Shown here piece by piece: positions 1 to 8,501 of a stretch of 38,116 bases of DNA. Positions within the stretch are counted from its first letter, which is position 1, and every line of letters starts with the position of its first letter. The notes under the pieces were generated by a model. It was not told the DNA's origin, did not search any database, and saw nothing but the letters and a program-made list of their open reading frames with translations. Both the position numbers and the translations under genes were made by a program. Source of the stretch: Flavobacteriaceae bacterium UBA5544 (lineage in GTDB: Bacteria; Bacteroidota; Bacteroidia; Flavobacteriales; Flavobacteriaceae); NCBI GenBank assembly GCA_002426755.1, contig DINI01000006.1, positions 109,637-147,752 on the forward strand. Direction: 5' to 3'.

Positions 1-200
1 TAAGCATAAATGGCACGGTTGAATTTTGGACATTTAGTTCTGACCTTCATCCAAGGCTCGTATGCTTCGTTAAGTTTTTTGCTTTTGTAGTAATCTGTAA
101 AAATAGTTAAGTTAGTCATGCACTCTTCGTCTTGTTGAGCAAAACTGTGGTTAAAGCCTAACAAGAGGGCTGCAACTACTAAAATAATTCTTGTTTTCAT
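1..200 (-). CDS. N-terminal part of a secreted protein, probably TPR-containing (partial)
   Basis: The reading frame runs off the left edge of the window after 66 codons, so only the N-terminus is visible. It begins with a clear signal peptide (MKTRIILVVAALLLGF, ending near SFAQ), followed by a segment with Tyr, Lys and Glu spaced as in a tetratricopeptide helix pair (DYYKSKKLNEAYEPWMKV). A second in-frame ATG lies 12 bases upstream at 212, but the shorter start gives the better signal peptide. It follows the outer-membrane protein gene with a short gap and is probably in the same operon with coaX. The TPR call rests on this short segment and on remembered flavobacterial gene order (coaX, outer-membrane protein, TPR protein), so it is tentative; a secreted protein is well supported. 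Confidence 0.6.
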   Translation of the reverse strand, partial: MKTRIILVVAALLLGFNHSFAQQDEECMTNLTIFTDYYKSKKLNEAYEPWMKVRTKCPKFNRAIYA

Positions 201-219
201 CGTGTTATTCATTATATGG

Positions 220-1536
220 TTAATCATACTTGCTTTTTTGGAACCATCTGTCATTTAAAGATAAACTAAATTGGAGATTTATAAAATTCTCTTGGATTAA
301 ATTTTGGTTCGTAGTTCCTCGCTTACCTAGTTCAAGTCCAAGATTCCCGTTAGAGAACAATATACTGTTTATCGGGAAACCTAATCCAAAAGACATGCCA
401 AACTCATTGATGGTTTCGTTATTAATTTCCAAACCTGTATTTTCAAAATGCAATCCAGCTCTATAAACCACTCTTTTCCAGTATTTTGAAAAAGAATCGT
501 AATCTGGAATAAAAAATCCTCCAATGGCTATTGTGGAAGCATTAACAAACTTCGCATTGGTCTGGTCAAAAATTGGATTTGAAAACTTGCTGGTATTTTG
601 AAATGTAAATTCTGTACCCACAAACCATTTCTTAGGTTGTCCAATCCCAGCTCCAAAAGAGAATCTTGAGGGCAATGTTAAATCGGTTGTCTTTAAGTTT
701 TGTGCTTCAAGATCTGCATCAATTGTGTTGATTTCAAACTCCTGTCCAGTCACTTCATTAAGTACGATTGTGGAGAAAGATCTTGTATTATTTGAAGTGA
801 TATCACTTTTTGGTGAATACGTCAGTCCAGAAGTCAACTGCAATTTTTCATTCAGCATCGTTTTATAGCTCAATCCCAGGTTGAAATTTAAACCACTCAA
901 ATCTGATCTATTATTCTCTCTTGATTGGTACTGAACTAGTTCATTATTTTCATCATATACAAAAGCTATCGAACTGTTTTTAATATTTCCAAAATTATAA
1001 CTGACATCTATTCCAACGCTCAATTCTTCACTTATTTGATATCCCAGACCTGCAAAAGCTTTATTCAGTCCTCCTTCACCTTTGTATCTATTACTCGTGA
1101 GTCCATCACTATTATCGGATTCCAATTTATAACCTACAGATGTGTAAGGTAACAATCCAAAACCTAAACCAAATTTCCCCATTGGTAGAGAAACGGCAAA
1201 ATAATCGAACGTTGTCGTATTTGCTTTATCACTTCCAGAATCACTTTTTAAATTGACACTACTGTAACTGCCACCAATAGCAAACTTTACCGGTCTACTC
1301 TCTGCATTAAACGGATAACCTTTTAAATTTGAACCTGCGTAGCTGGCAGGATTTCTTAAGTTGACATGGATGCTATCTGTAAAGATGCTTAAGCCTCCCA
1401 TACTTCTGTTCTCCACAGTACCTTTAAATTTTAAGCTACCAATTCCGTAGAATGAATAAGGAGATGCTGTACCTTCTTGAGCATGAGATTGAAATGCGAT
1501 AACAGCGATTAAAACTATTACAAGTTTTTTTATCAT
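220..1536 (-). CDS. Outer-membrane beta-barrel protein of unknown function
   Basis: This 438-residue protein starts with a signal peptide (MIKKLVIVLIAVIAF, cleaved near SHAQ). The rest is rich in short alternating hydrophobic/polar stretches with Gly and aromatic residues (for example FAIGGSYSSVNL, KFGLGFGLLPYTSVGYK, LNFNLGLSYKTM), the pattern of an outer-membrane beta barrel, and it ends in strand-like sequence. It loosely resembles FadL/OmpP1-type porins, but I see no motif that fixes a substrate. Its ATG overlaps the coaX stop by one base (TAATG at 1534-1538), so it is very likely translationally coupled to coaX and transcribed with it. The transport role is inference; the barrel and the outer-membrane location are well supported by composition. 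Confidence 0.75.
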   Translation of the reverse strand: MIKKLVIVLIAVIAFQSHAQEGTASPYSFYGIGSLKFKGTVENRSMGGLSIFTDSIHVNLRNPASYAGSNLKGYPFNAESRPVKFAIGGSYSSVNLKSDSGSDKANTTTFDYFAVSLPMGKFGLGFGLLPYTSVGYKLESDNSDGLTSNRYKGEGGLNKAFAGLGYQISEELSVGIDVSYNFGNIKNSSIAFVYDENNELVQYQSRENNRSDLSGLNFNLGLSYKTMLNEKLQLTSGLTYSPKSDITSNNTRSFSTIVLNEVTGQEFEINTIDADLEAQNLKTTDLTLPSRFSFGAGIGQPKKWFVGTEFTFQNTSKFSNPIFDQTNAKFVNASTIAIGGFFIPDYDSFSKYWKRVVYRAGLHFENTGLEINNETINEFGMSFGLGFPINSILFSNGNLGLELGKRGTTNQNLIQENFINLQFSLSLNDRWFQKSKYD

Positions 1537-2264
1537 TAGTGTGAATTAAATTCTAGAATATAGTTCAAACCCTCTAAAAGAAAATTTGAGTTCGCAAATA
1601 TGCCATTTTTTAATTGTTTTGACAAGAAATTGGCATCACCACCTGTTAAAATAACTGTTAAATCTTCATATCTTTCTTGATATTCATCAATAATGCCGTC
1701 AATTTCTTTTAAAATACCAAGAACAATTCCTGAATGAATCGAGCTCGCGGTGGTACTTCCAATCAACCCTTCAGGCATTTCTGTATCTAATAACGGAAGA
1801 TTTGCCGTTAAGGTATTGAGTGTTGTATATCGGAGTCTTATCCCTGGTGAAATGGCACCACCTAAATATTCATTATTCTTATTAACAAAATCATAAGTTA
1901 TACATGTACCGGCATCAATGATGAGCACATTACTATGAGGAAATTGTTGAACAGAAGCACTCACCAATGCAATCCTATCCACCCCCAAGGTTTGTGGTGT
2001 TTTATATAAATTTTTAAAAGGAAGGTTTGTGTCTTTGTTCAAAACGAGTACATTTAACTGCTCTTGGATGGCAAAAACGACCGTTTCTTCCAACTTTCCA
2101 ACCGAAGACACTATTGATTTTGTAATAAATCTATATTCTTTTATAATTTTTTCGAACGTTTTAAGAGCTTCATCACTCTTCACTATTTTTTTTTCAATGA
2201 GTGTATCCTGCTGAAATACAGCAAATTTAACCAAAGTATTACCAACGTCTATAATGAGGTTCAT
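1536..2264 (-). CDS. coaX: Type III pantothenate kinase
   Basis: CoaX phosphorylates pantothenate with ATP, the first step of coenzyme A synthesis, in the cytoplasm. The 242-residue length is usual for the family. Visible ASKHA-fold motifs are DVGNTLVKFAVF at residues 6-17 (phosphate-binding), GVDRIALV near residue 94, DAGTCITYDFV near residue 117 (the second phosphate loop and catalytic Asp region), GGAISPGIRLR near residue 135 and LTGGDA near residue 207. The next gene downstream overlaps its stop codon. No good promoter match was seen between this gene and the oppositely oriented tRNA. The identification is firm because the three diagnostic motifs occur in order and at the right spacing. 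Confidence 0.95.
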   Translation of the reverse strand: MNLIIDVGNTLVKFAVFQQDTLIEKKIVKSDEALKTFEKIIKEYRFITKSIVSSVGKLEETVVFAIQEQLNVLVLNKDTNLPFKNLYKTPQTLGVDRIALVSASVQQFPHSNVLIIDAGTCITYDFVNKNNEYLGGAISPGIRLRYTTLNTLTANLPLLDTEMPEGLIGSTTASSIHSGIVLGILKEIDGIIDEYQERYEDLTVILTGGDANFLSKQLKNGIFANSNFLLEGLNYILEFNSH

Positions 2265-2316
2265 GTGCGAAATAAAAGCCGTAAATTTACAAAAAGGAAT
2301 TTTTATATATTTTAGT

Positions 2317-2347
2317 TTTGTGAATAATAAAAATGAATATATATTTG
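2317..2347 (+). promoter_or_regulatory. Bacteroidota-type promoter for tRNA-Phe
   Basis: TTTG at 2317-2320 is followed after 19 bases by TATATTTG at 2340-2347. This is a perfect match to the Bacteroidota primary-sigma consensus TTTG-N19-21-TAnnTTTG. The tRNA begins 19 bases downstream of the -7 element, leaving room for a short 5' leader. Confidence 0.8.
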
Positions 2348-2366
2348 CATCCGCATTTAAGCGACT

Positions 2367-2439
2367 GGTACCTTAGCTCAGTTGGTAGAGCAAAGGACTG
2401 AAAATCCTTGTGTCCCTGGTTCGATTCCTGGAGGTACCA
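2367..2439 (+). tRNA. tRNA-Phe (anticodon GAA)
   Basis: The 73-base sequence folds into a standard cloverleaf. The acceptor stem pairs GGTACCT (2367-2373) with AGGTACC (2432-2438), with A2439 as discriminator. The D arm is AGCTCAGTTGGTAGAGC. The anticodon stem AAGGA/TCCTT encloses loop CTGAAAA, with anticodon GAA at 2400-2402, the expected position 34-36. The T arm is CCTGG-TTCGATT-CCTGG. The CCA end is not encoded (the bases after the discriminator are CAT), so it must be added enzymatically. Confidence 0.97.
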
Positions 2440-2442
2440 CAT

Positions 2443-2473
2443 AAAAAACCCGAACAATTGTTCGGGTTTTTTT
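2443..2473. terminator. Bidirectional intrinsic terminator
   Basis: A perfect 9-bp inverted repeat, CCCGAACAA/TTGTTCGGG at 2449-2466, is flanked by six A on the left and seven T on the right. It reads as hairpin plus U-tract on both strands. It lies between the tRNA (plus) and the convergent fasciclin gene (minus) and probably ends both transcripts. Confidence 0.85.
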
Positions 2474-2496
2474 GTTTTAAACTGATAAGTAAAAAA

Positions 2497-3147
2497 CTAT
2501 TTACTCGCCATCAGCACTGTATCTATAATATACACAATACCATTAGATGCTTCTTGGTTTCCTAAAATAACTTGAGCCTTTTTGCCAGAACCATCTTTGA
2601 TGATGTATTGATCTCCACTCATTGAGAAAGTCAATTCGTCACCTTTTACAGTTTTGACTTTATAACTTCCTTTGTTGCTCTTAATAGCGGCTGCCAACTG
2701 ATCCGAAGTAATTTTACCTGGAATCACATGGTACTGTAGCACACTTGTCAACATTTCCTTGTTCTCTGGCATCATTAAAGCATCTCTCTGTTTTTGTGGC
2801 AACTTCTCAAAAGCCTGATTGGATGGGGCAAAAACGGTGTAATTTCCTGGTTCAGAAAGCATCGTGGCCAAATCAGCCGATTTTAAAGCCGTAACTAATG
2901 TTGACAAATCATTATTGTTCATTGCCATACCTGCGATACTATTGGATCTCGCTTCTTCTTTCATGGCATCTTCTTTCGCCTTCATCTCCATTTGCTCTTG
3001 TTCAGCTTTTTTAGCGTTTTCCATTTCCATTTTTTCGGTTTCCATACGCATTTTTTCAGCTTCTTTTTTATCATCTTTACAAGATGTTAGTGCAATTGAA
3101 GAAAACATCAACGCAACCAATACAATACTTAATTTTTGAAATTTCAT
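2497..3147 (-). CDS. Fasciclin (FAS1) domain lipoprotein with coiled-coil linker
   Basis: The protein has 216 residues from the ATG at 3145-3147. The frame is open for 37 more codons upstream, but this start places a lipoprotein signal directly at the N-terminus (lipobox ALTSC, Cys23). Residues of about 24-70 are almost only Lys, Glu and Met/Ala (EAEKMRMETEKMEME and onward), which suggests a charged helical or coiled-coil spacer. Residues of about 75-216 form one FAS1 domain, with the typical YTVFAPSNQAFEKLP and LQYHVIPGKIT motifs and the end segment NGIVYIIDTVLM. FAS1 domains mediate adhesion or protein contacts at cell surfaces; the precise role here is unknown. It stands alone, between the tRNA terminator and the divergent tamB. 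Confidence 0.85.
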   Translation of the reverse strand: MKFQKLSIVLVALMFSSIALTSCKDDKKEAEKMRMETEKMEMENAKKAEQEQMEMKAKEDAMKEEARSNSIAGMAMNNNDLSTLVTALKSADLATMLSEPGNYTVFAPSNQAFEKLPQKQRDALMMPENKEMLTSVLQYHVIPGKITSDQLAAAIKSNKGSYKVKTVKGDELTFSMSGDQYIIKDGSGKKAQVILGNQEASNGIVYIIDTVLMASK

Positions 3148-3161
3148 AATTCTAGATTTTA

Positions 3162-3190
3162 AATGGTTATAAGTTATATACGTAACCATT
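3162..3190. promoter_or_regulatory. Inverted repeat in the 5' leader of the fasciclin gene
   Basis: AATGGTTA (3162-3169) and TAACCATT (3183-3190) form an 8-bp perfect inverted repeat with a 13-base AT-rich spacer, 15 bases upstream of the fasciclin start codon. It could be an operator or an mRNA stem-loop. Function is inference. The rest of the 3148-3401 gap shows only an isolated -7-like element TAAATTTG at 3375-3382 pointing at tamB, without a matching TTTG upstream. Confidence 0.35.
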
Positions 3191-3401
3191 ATGCTATTGG
3201 TTTGATGATGAGCCTTATTTAATATAAAATTAACAAAGGTTAAAGTCAGATTTACCATTGATGAATCATCTTCACAAAGTATGAGTTTTATGTAAACAAA
3301 ACTTATAACTTTCCTCCAACTAAATGAGATACTAATAATTTCATAATCATCAACCTATTCACTGATTAATATGATAAATTTGTAATCCTAGATCAACATG
3401 C

Positions 3402-6400
3402 TTGGAAGAGATTCATAACGATACAACAAAACCTACAAAGAAGAAGTATAGAGTTTTCAGAATATTAGGCAGGATTATTTTGGGGCTTATTATTTTCTTT
3501 ATTCTCCTCGTTCTTTTTATTAGAAGCCCTTGGGGTCAAGGTATTATTGTTGATAAAGCAGTGTCTTATATTTCCAATAAAACACATACAAAAGTTGCCA
3601 TAGAAAAGCTGTTCATCACATTTGATGGCAATGTTCAATTGGAAGGCCTTTATTTAGAAGATAAAAAGGGTGACACGCTCGTCTATTCTAAATCGCTTGA
3701 AGCCAACGTGCCACTTTGGTCGATGATTCGTGGCGAAGGCGTGGGCGTAGATGCACTGGAATGGCAAGGTGTTCGTGCCAATATTGTCAGGAAAGATTCC
3801 ATTGAAGGATATAATTTTCAATTTTTAATGGATGCATTCGTCACCGCTGATAGCTCAACGGTCGCAATTGATTCCACAGCAGCGCCATTAAAAATTGTTT
3901 TGGGAACTTTGAATTTTAAAGATTTTGATGTTGTTTTTGATGATGAAGTTATTGGGATTGATAGTAGATTTAAAATCGGGACGCTCACTGCCAACATGAA
4001 AACAACCGATTTGGAGCATATGAAGTTTGAGGCATCCAAATTGGAATTGACCAATTCCAATATCAAATTCATCCAAAAACCTGTTCCTAGTATTCCTGAA
4101 GAGAACCCTGCTCCTTTGCCTTCTTTATCGGTTGATAACCTGACCTTGACCAATGTGGTTGCAAACTATCAATCCTATGGTGATCGAATTGCCGCCGATT
4201 TAGACATTCAAGAATTCAATGCGCAATTACCAAATATTGATTTAGCGAACAGTGATTTTGAATTAAAAGAAGTGAGACTTCATAATTCATCCATCATACT
4301 ACGCACCGAAACAGAAACCAATGCCGTTACCCAGAAAGTAGTGGAAGTGACCCAGGACATCAAACAAGATATTAAAACTTTTGAATGGCCAGAATTGAGA
4401 TTAGCTATTGGCTCGGTTGATTTTCAAAATAATGATTTCAGTTATTTTGTAGGTTCGGCAGAAGCGAAAAAAGGCAGCTTCAATCCAAATGCCATGGTGC
4501 TGACCGATCTAGATTTGCAAGCAGACAACATCAATTTAAAGGATAAAAAAGCTGAACTTCATATTGAGAATTCAACGTTTAAAGAAATTTCGGGTTTTGA
4601 TTTAAAGGAATTGAGGCTCAATTTTAGCGCCACTGACAATACTTTAAAAATTACAGATTTAAAAACGGCTTTAAACAACAACAAATTACAAGCAGAAGTA
4701 CAGCTAGATTACCCAAAACTTTCCGCACTGATTGAAACGCCAGAGAAATCTAAAGTTGACCTTGACATTCCAAGCTTCCAGGTATCCTTAAAAGATGCTT
4801 TTCTAATTCAACCGGAATTGAAGCAAAATGAATATTTATACACTTTAAGCAAAAAATTAGTGTCAGGAAATTTAAGAGCCAATGGCTACCTGTCCGACAT
4901 TAACCTACCTAAAACAAATGTAGATTGGGGAAGCACACATATTGCCGCCAACGGAACCATTCAGAATATCACAAACCCTGAACAATTAACATTCAATATT
5001 CCAAATTTTTCTGCAAGTACAACAAAATCTGATGTTGTTCAATTTATAAATGAAAAAGATTTGGGTGTCAACCTTCCATCTGATATCAAATTGGACGGGA
5101 ACCTAAAAGGTAATTTAAATGATATTTACACCAAAGCTAAATTGACCACTTCTCAAGGATTAGCCACTGTGGATGGGCATTTTAAAAACGCTAACACTTT
5201 AGAATTTGATGCAAATCTTTCCATCGATAGCTACAAACTCAACGAGTTGCTCCAAAATGAACAATTGGGAGCATTAAGTCTAACCGTGACGGCAAACGGA
5301 AAAGGCAAAACTATCAACGATCTCGATGCCAATCTTGAAGCAACGGTTTCCAGTTTTAAATTCAATAACTACCATATCAAAGATTTAAAACTGGTAGGTG
5401 ACATCAAAGATGGACGTGGAAAAGTAACCTCAAATTACAAAGACAACAATCTCAATGCAGACTTATACACAACTGTAGTTTTGGATTCTATTGCTCCGGA
5501 AGCAAATATCGAATTAAATATCATTGGTGCCGATTTACAGGCACTTGGATTGATGAAACGCAATGTCAAGACCGGCATGAAGATTTTCGCCGACTTTAAA
5601 GGAAATGCCACAAATTATGATGTTGCAGCCATTGTAGATAATGGTGTTGTGGTCTATGACAACAAAACCTATTTGATTGGTGATTTGAATGCGTTGGCAC
5701 ACGTCAAGAAAGACACTACATCGGTGTCTGTAAAAAATAAACTTTTGGATGTGGTGCTTCAATCTAATGCAGATCCGCAAACATTTAGCAAAGCCTTACA
5801 GCGTCACGTATTCAGTTATTTTTATAGAGATGAAAAAGTCCCAGACAGTATCACCAATCCCGTTAATTTGAAATTCCGTGGTAAAATTATTCAAGCTCCA
5901 ATACTGAATGAAGTTTTTTTAGTGAATGTTCAAGATTTAGATACTGTAAAGATAGATATCGATTTTCAAGAAAAAGACCGTCAGCTCAAGGCAAATATCA
6001 CGGCGCCTCACATCAATTATAGCGGTTATGAATTGGATAGTCTTGCTTTCACTATGGATACAGATAAAGAAAAATTTATTTTTGACCTTGGGTTTAATAA
6101 TATAAAAGCTGGACCACTAAATATCAAAAAAACAATCATCAAGGGAAATCAAGCAAACAATGAACTATCACTTGATTTTATCGCTTACGATGATGTTGAT
6201 AAAATGATTCAAGTCATGAGCAAAATTACTGGCAATCGAGAACGCTTGCGATTTCATGTATTGCCAACTGATTTAATCCTCAATAAAACACCTTGGAATA
6301 CGCCCGAATCCAATGAAATTATTATTACAGACAAAAATTTAGAGTTCAATGACTTCAGATTCGATAAAGGTGACCAGTCGGTAGAAATTACTGATAAATT

Positions 6401-8492
6401 ACCTTCCATTTCCAAAGACCATATTGCAATTGATTTTAAGAATTTCAAGTTAAGCGAATTTTTGACTTATTTAAATCCTGATGAAAAGTTGGCAACTGGA
6501 AATCTTAATGGCGATTTCATTCTTGAAGAGCCATTTGCTGATACTGGAATTGTAGCAGATTTAGACATTTCACAATTAAGTTTTATGCAAGTGGATATGG
6601 GAACGTTAAGTCTGGATGCCAAATCGCTTGGAGGTAACAGTTATGATTTTAATGCCGATATGAAAGGTGGTGAAATAGATTTGGACTTGAAAGGAGATTA
6701 TGTCGCGAATGAATCAGGTGCAAATCTTGATTTAAACTTGGACATCAATAAGTTCAATATGTCTGCGCTCACAGGGTTTTCACAGGGTGAAATTACAGAA
6801 ACAGATGGAAGTTTTTCAGGAAATTTCAAATTGAACGGTACAACAACGGAACCAAAATACGAAGGAAATTTGAACTTCAACAATGCCGATTTCAAGATTA
6901 AGATGTTCAACGCCGCATTTACTTTGGCAAATGAAGACCTAAAAGTGAACAATGAAGGTTTGTCCATGAACAACTTCACAATTCGAGATGAAAACCAAAA
7001 CACCTTGGTCGCTTCCGGCACTGTAGGAACGGAATCTTTTATCAACCCAACTTTCGATTTAAAAGTGAAAGCCGATAACTTTCAAGTGTTAAATGCCACT
7101 AAAGAAGATAATGATTTCGTATATGGAAAAGCAACTTTTGATGCCGTAGCTGAAATTACTGGCGATTTACAAATCCCAAAAATTGACATGAATCTAACCG
7201 TCGGGTCTGATACAGATATTACGTATGTGATGCCTTCAGCAACAGTAAATATTGAAGAACGAGATGGCGTCGTCATATTTGTCAACCGAGAAAATCCAGA
7301 TGCCATTTTAACACGAACGGAAGAAGTGTCAGCAACTATTAAGGGATTTGATATTTCCGCTTATGTTAAGGTTGGGAAAGAAGCGGCAGTGACCATTATC
7401 ATAGATGAAGATACTGGTGATAATTTTAAAGTTTCAGGTGAAGGTGATTTGAATTTTAACATGAATCCAAACGGAAATATGAATCTGGCTGGAGTTTACG
7501 AAGTTCAGGATGGCCATTATGAATTGAATCTTTATAGTTTAGTGAATAGAAAATTTAATATTGTTTCAGGTAGTCGCGTCACATGGTCAGGCGACCCATT
7601 TGATGCTAAATTGGATATCAAAGCGCTCTATGAGGTAAAAACCTCGGCATCATCGCTGATGGCTCCTGCATTTTCAGGAGAAGATGCTTCCGTCACTGGT
7701 AAATTCAGACAAGTACTTCCCTTCTATGTCTATCTTAATATTGATGGTCAATTGACAGAACCTAAAATTGCTTTTAATTTAGACATGCCAGAAGATGAAC
7801 AAGGCGCCATTGGAGGCCAAGTCTATGGAAGAGTGCAGCAATTAAATCAGCAGGAAGATGAGCTCAATCGCCAAGTATTCTCCTTATTGGTTTTGAACCG
7901 TTTTTATCCAGACCCTGGAAGTGATGGCAGTACAGGTGGTGTGGCATCTATTGCAAGGGACAATTTAAATGACGCCGTATCAGACCAACTCAATATGTTT
8001 TCTGATAAATTATTGGGCGACTCTGGTTTTGAACTTAATTTCGGATTGGACAGTTACACAGATTATCAAGGTACTTCCACCCAAGAACGAACACAACTGG
8101 ACATCGCTGCACAGAAAAAATTGTTCAACGACCGAGTGATTGTGAGTGTTGGCAGCGAAGTGGATGTTCAGGGCAGTAGTTCAACAGGTGAAGAAACACC
8201 AATCATTGGAAACGTAAGCATCGAATACATTTTGACAGAAAACGGCCGATATCGACTAAAGGGCTTTCGACGCAACGAGTTTGAAAACGTCATAGATGGG
8301 CAAACGATCGTTAGTGGAATTGCATTGATTTTTACACAAGAATTCAACAAATTCAGCGAACTTTGGGATGCCATGGTAAAGTCGTCTACCAAGACAGAAA
8401 AGCAAATGGAGGCGGAAAGAAAAGCGGCAGAAGAAGCCCAAAAAGCCCAAGAAGAAGCCACTGACGAAAGCATCGAAAAAAAGAAAAATTAA
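3402..8492 (+). CDS. tamB: Translocation and assembly module protein TamB (AsmA-like, DUF490)
   Basis: TamB is a huge inner-membrane-anchored protein that spans the periplasm and, with an Omp85 partner, helps insert outer-membrane proteins or move lipids. The 1696 residues begin with a basic stretch and one membrane helix (about residues 26-44, GLIIFFILLVLFI) followed by RSPWGQGIIVDKAVSYI, typical of the family N-terminus. A long run of amphipathic beta repeats follows. The conserved C-terminal TamB domain covers about residues 1340-1640 (GVYEVQDGHYELNLYSL near 1365; DELNRQVFSLLVLNRFYP near 1480). The end is a Lys/Glu/Ala-rich tail. The only plausible start is TTG at 3402: the frame is closed by a stop at 3375, and the next in-frame ATG lies past the membrane helix. 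tamL follows 9 bases later in the same frame. Confidence 0.93.
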   Translation: MEEIHNDTTKPTKKKYRVFRILGRIILGLIIFFILLVLFIRSPWGQGIIVDKAVSYISNKTHTKVAIEKLFITFDGNVQLEGLYLEDKKGDTLVYSKSLEANVPLWSMIRGEGVGVDALEWQGVRANIVRKDSIEGYNFQFLMDAFVTADSSTVAIDSTAAPLKIVLGTLNFKDFDVVFDDEVIGIDSRFKIGTLTANMKTTDLEHMKFEASKLELTNSNIKFIQKPVPSIPEENPAPLPSLSVDNLTLTNVVANYQSYGDRIAADLDIQEFNAQLPNIDLANSDFELKEVRLHNSSIILRTETETNAVTQKVVEVTQDIKQDIKTFEWPELRLAIGSVDFQNNDFSYFVGSAEAKKGSFNPNAMVLTDLDLQADNINLKDKKAELHIENSTFKEISGFDLKELRLNFSATDNTLKITDLKTALNNNKLQAEVQLDYPKLSALIETPEKSKVDLDIPSFQVSLKDAFLIQPELKQNEYLYTLSKKLVSGNLRANGYLSDINLPKTNVDWGSTHIAANGTIQNITNPEQLTFNIPNFSASTTKSDVVQFINEKDLGVNLPSDIKLDGNLKGNLNDIYTKAKLTTSQGLATVDGHFKNANTLEFDANLSIDSYKLNELLQNEQLGALSLTVTANGKGKTINDLDANLEATVSSFKFNNYHIKDLKLVGDIKDGRGKVTSNYKDNNLNADLYTTVVLDSIAPEANIELNIIGADLQALGLMKRNVKTGMKIFADFKGNATNYDVAAIVDNGVVVYDNKTYLIGDLNALAHVKKDTTSVSVKNKLLDVVLQSNADPQTFSKALQRHVFSYFYRDEKVPDSITNPVNLKFRGKIIQAPILNEVFLVNVQDLDTVKIDIDFQEKDRQLKANITAPHINYSGYELDSLAFTMDTDKEKFIFDLGFNNIKAGPLNIKKTIIKGNQANNELSLDFIAYDDVDKMIQVMSKITGNRERLRFHVLPTDLILNKTPWNTPESNEIIITDKNLEFNDFRFDKGDQSVEITDKLPSISKDHIAIDFKNFKLSEFLTYLNPDEKLATGNLNGDFILEEPFADTGIVADLDISQLSFMQVDMGTLSLDAKSLGGNSYDFNADMKGGEIDLDLKGDYVANESGANLDLNLDINKFNMSALTGFSQGEITETDGSFSGNFKLNGTTTEPKYEGNLNFNNADFKIKMFNAAFTLANEDLKVNNEGLSMNNFTIRDENQNTLVASGTVGTESFINPTFDLKVKADNFQVLNATKEDNDFVYGKATFDAVAEITGDLQIPKIDMNLTVGSDTDITYVMPSATVNIEERDGVVIFVNRENPDAILTRTEEVSATIKGFDISAYVKVGKEAAVTIIIDEDTGDNFKVSGEGDLNFNMNPNGNMNLAGVYEVQDGHYELNLYSLVNRKFNIVSGSRVTWSGDPFDAKLDIKALYEVKTSASSLMAPAFSGEDASVTGKFRQVLPFYVYLNIDGQLTEPKIAFNLDMPEDEQGAIGGQVYGRVQQLNQQEDELNRQVFSLLVLNRFYPDPGSDGSTGGVASIARDNLNDAVSDQLNMFSDKLLGDSGFELNFGLDSYTDYQGTSTQERTQLDIAAQKKLFNDRVIVSVGSEVDVQGSSSTGEETPIIGNVSIEYILTENGRYRLKGFRRNEFENVIDGQTIVSGIALIFTQEFNKFSELWDAMVKSSTKTEKQMEAERKAAEEAQKAQEEATDESIEKKKN

Positions 8493-8501
8493 TCATATAA
8501 A

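Noticed and set aside
3148..3258. Longer N-terminus for the fasciclin lipoprotein
   Set aside because: The extension would bury the lipoprotein signal 37 residues inside the protein.
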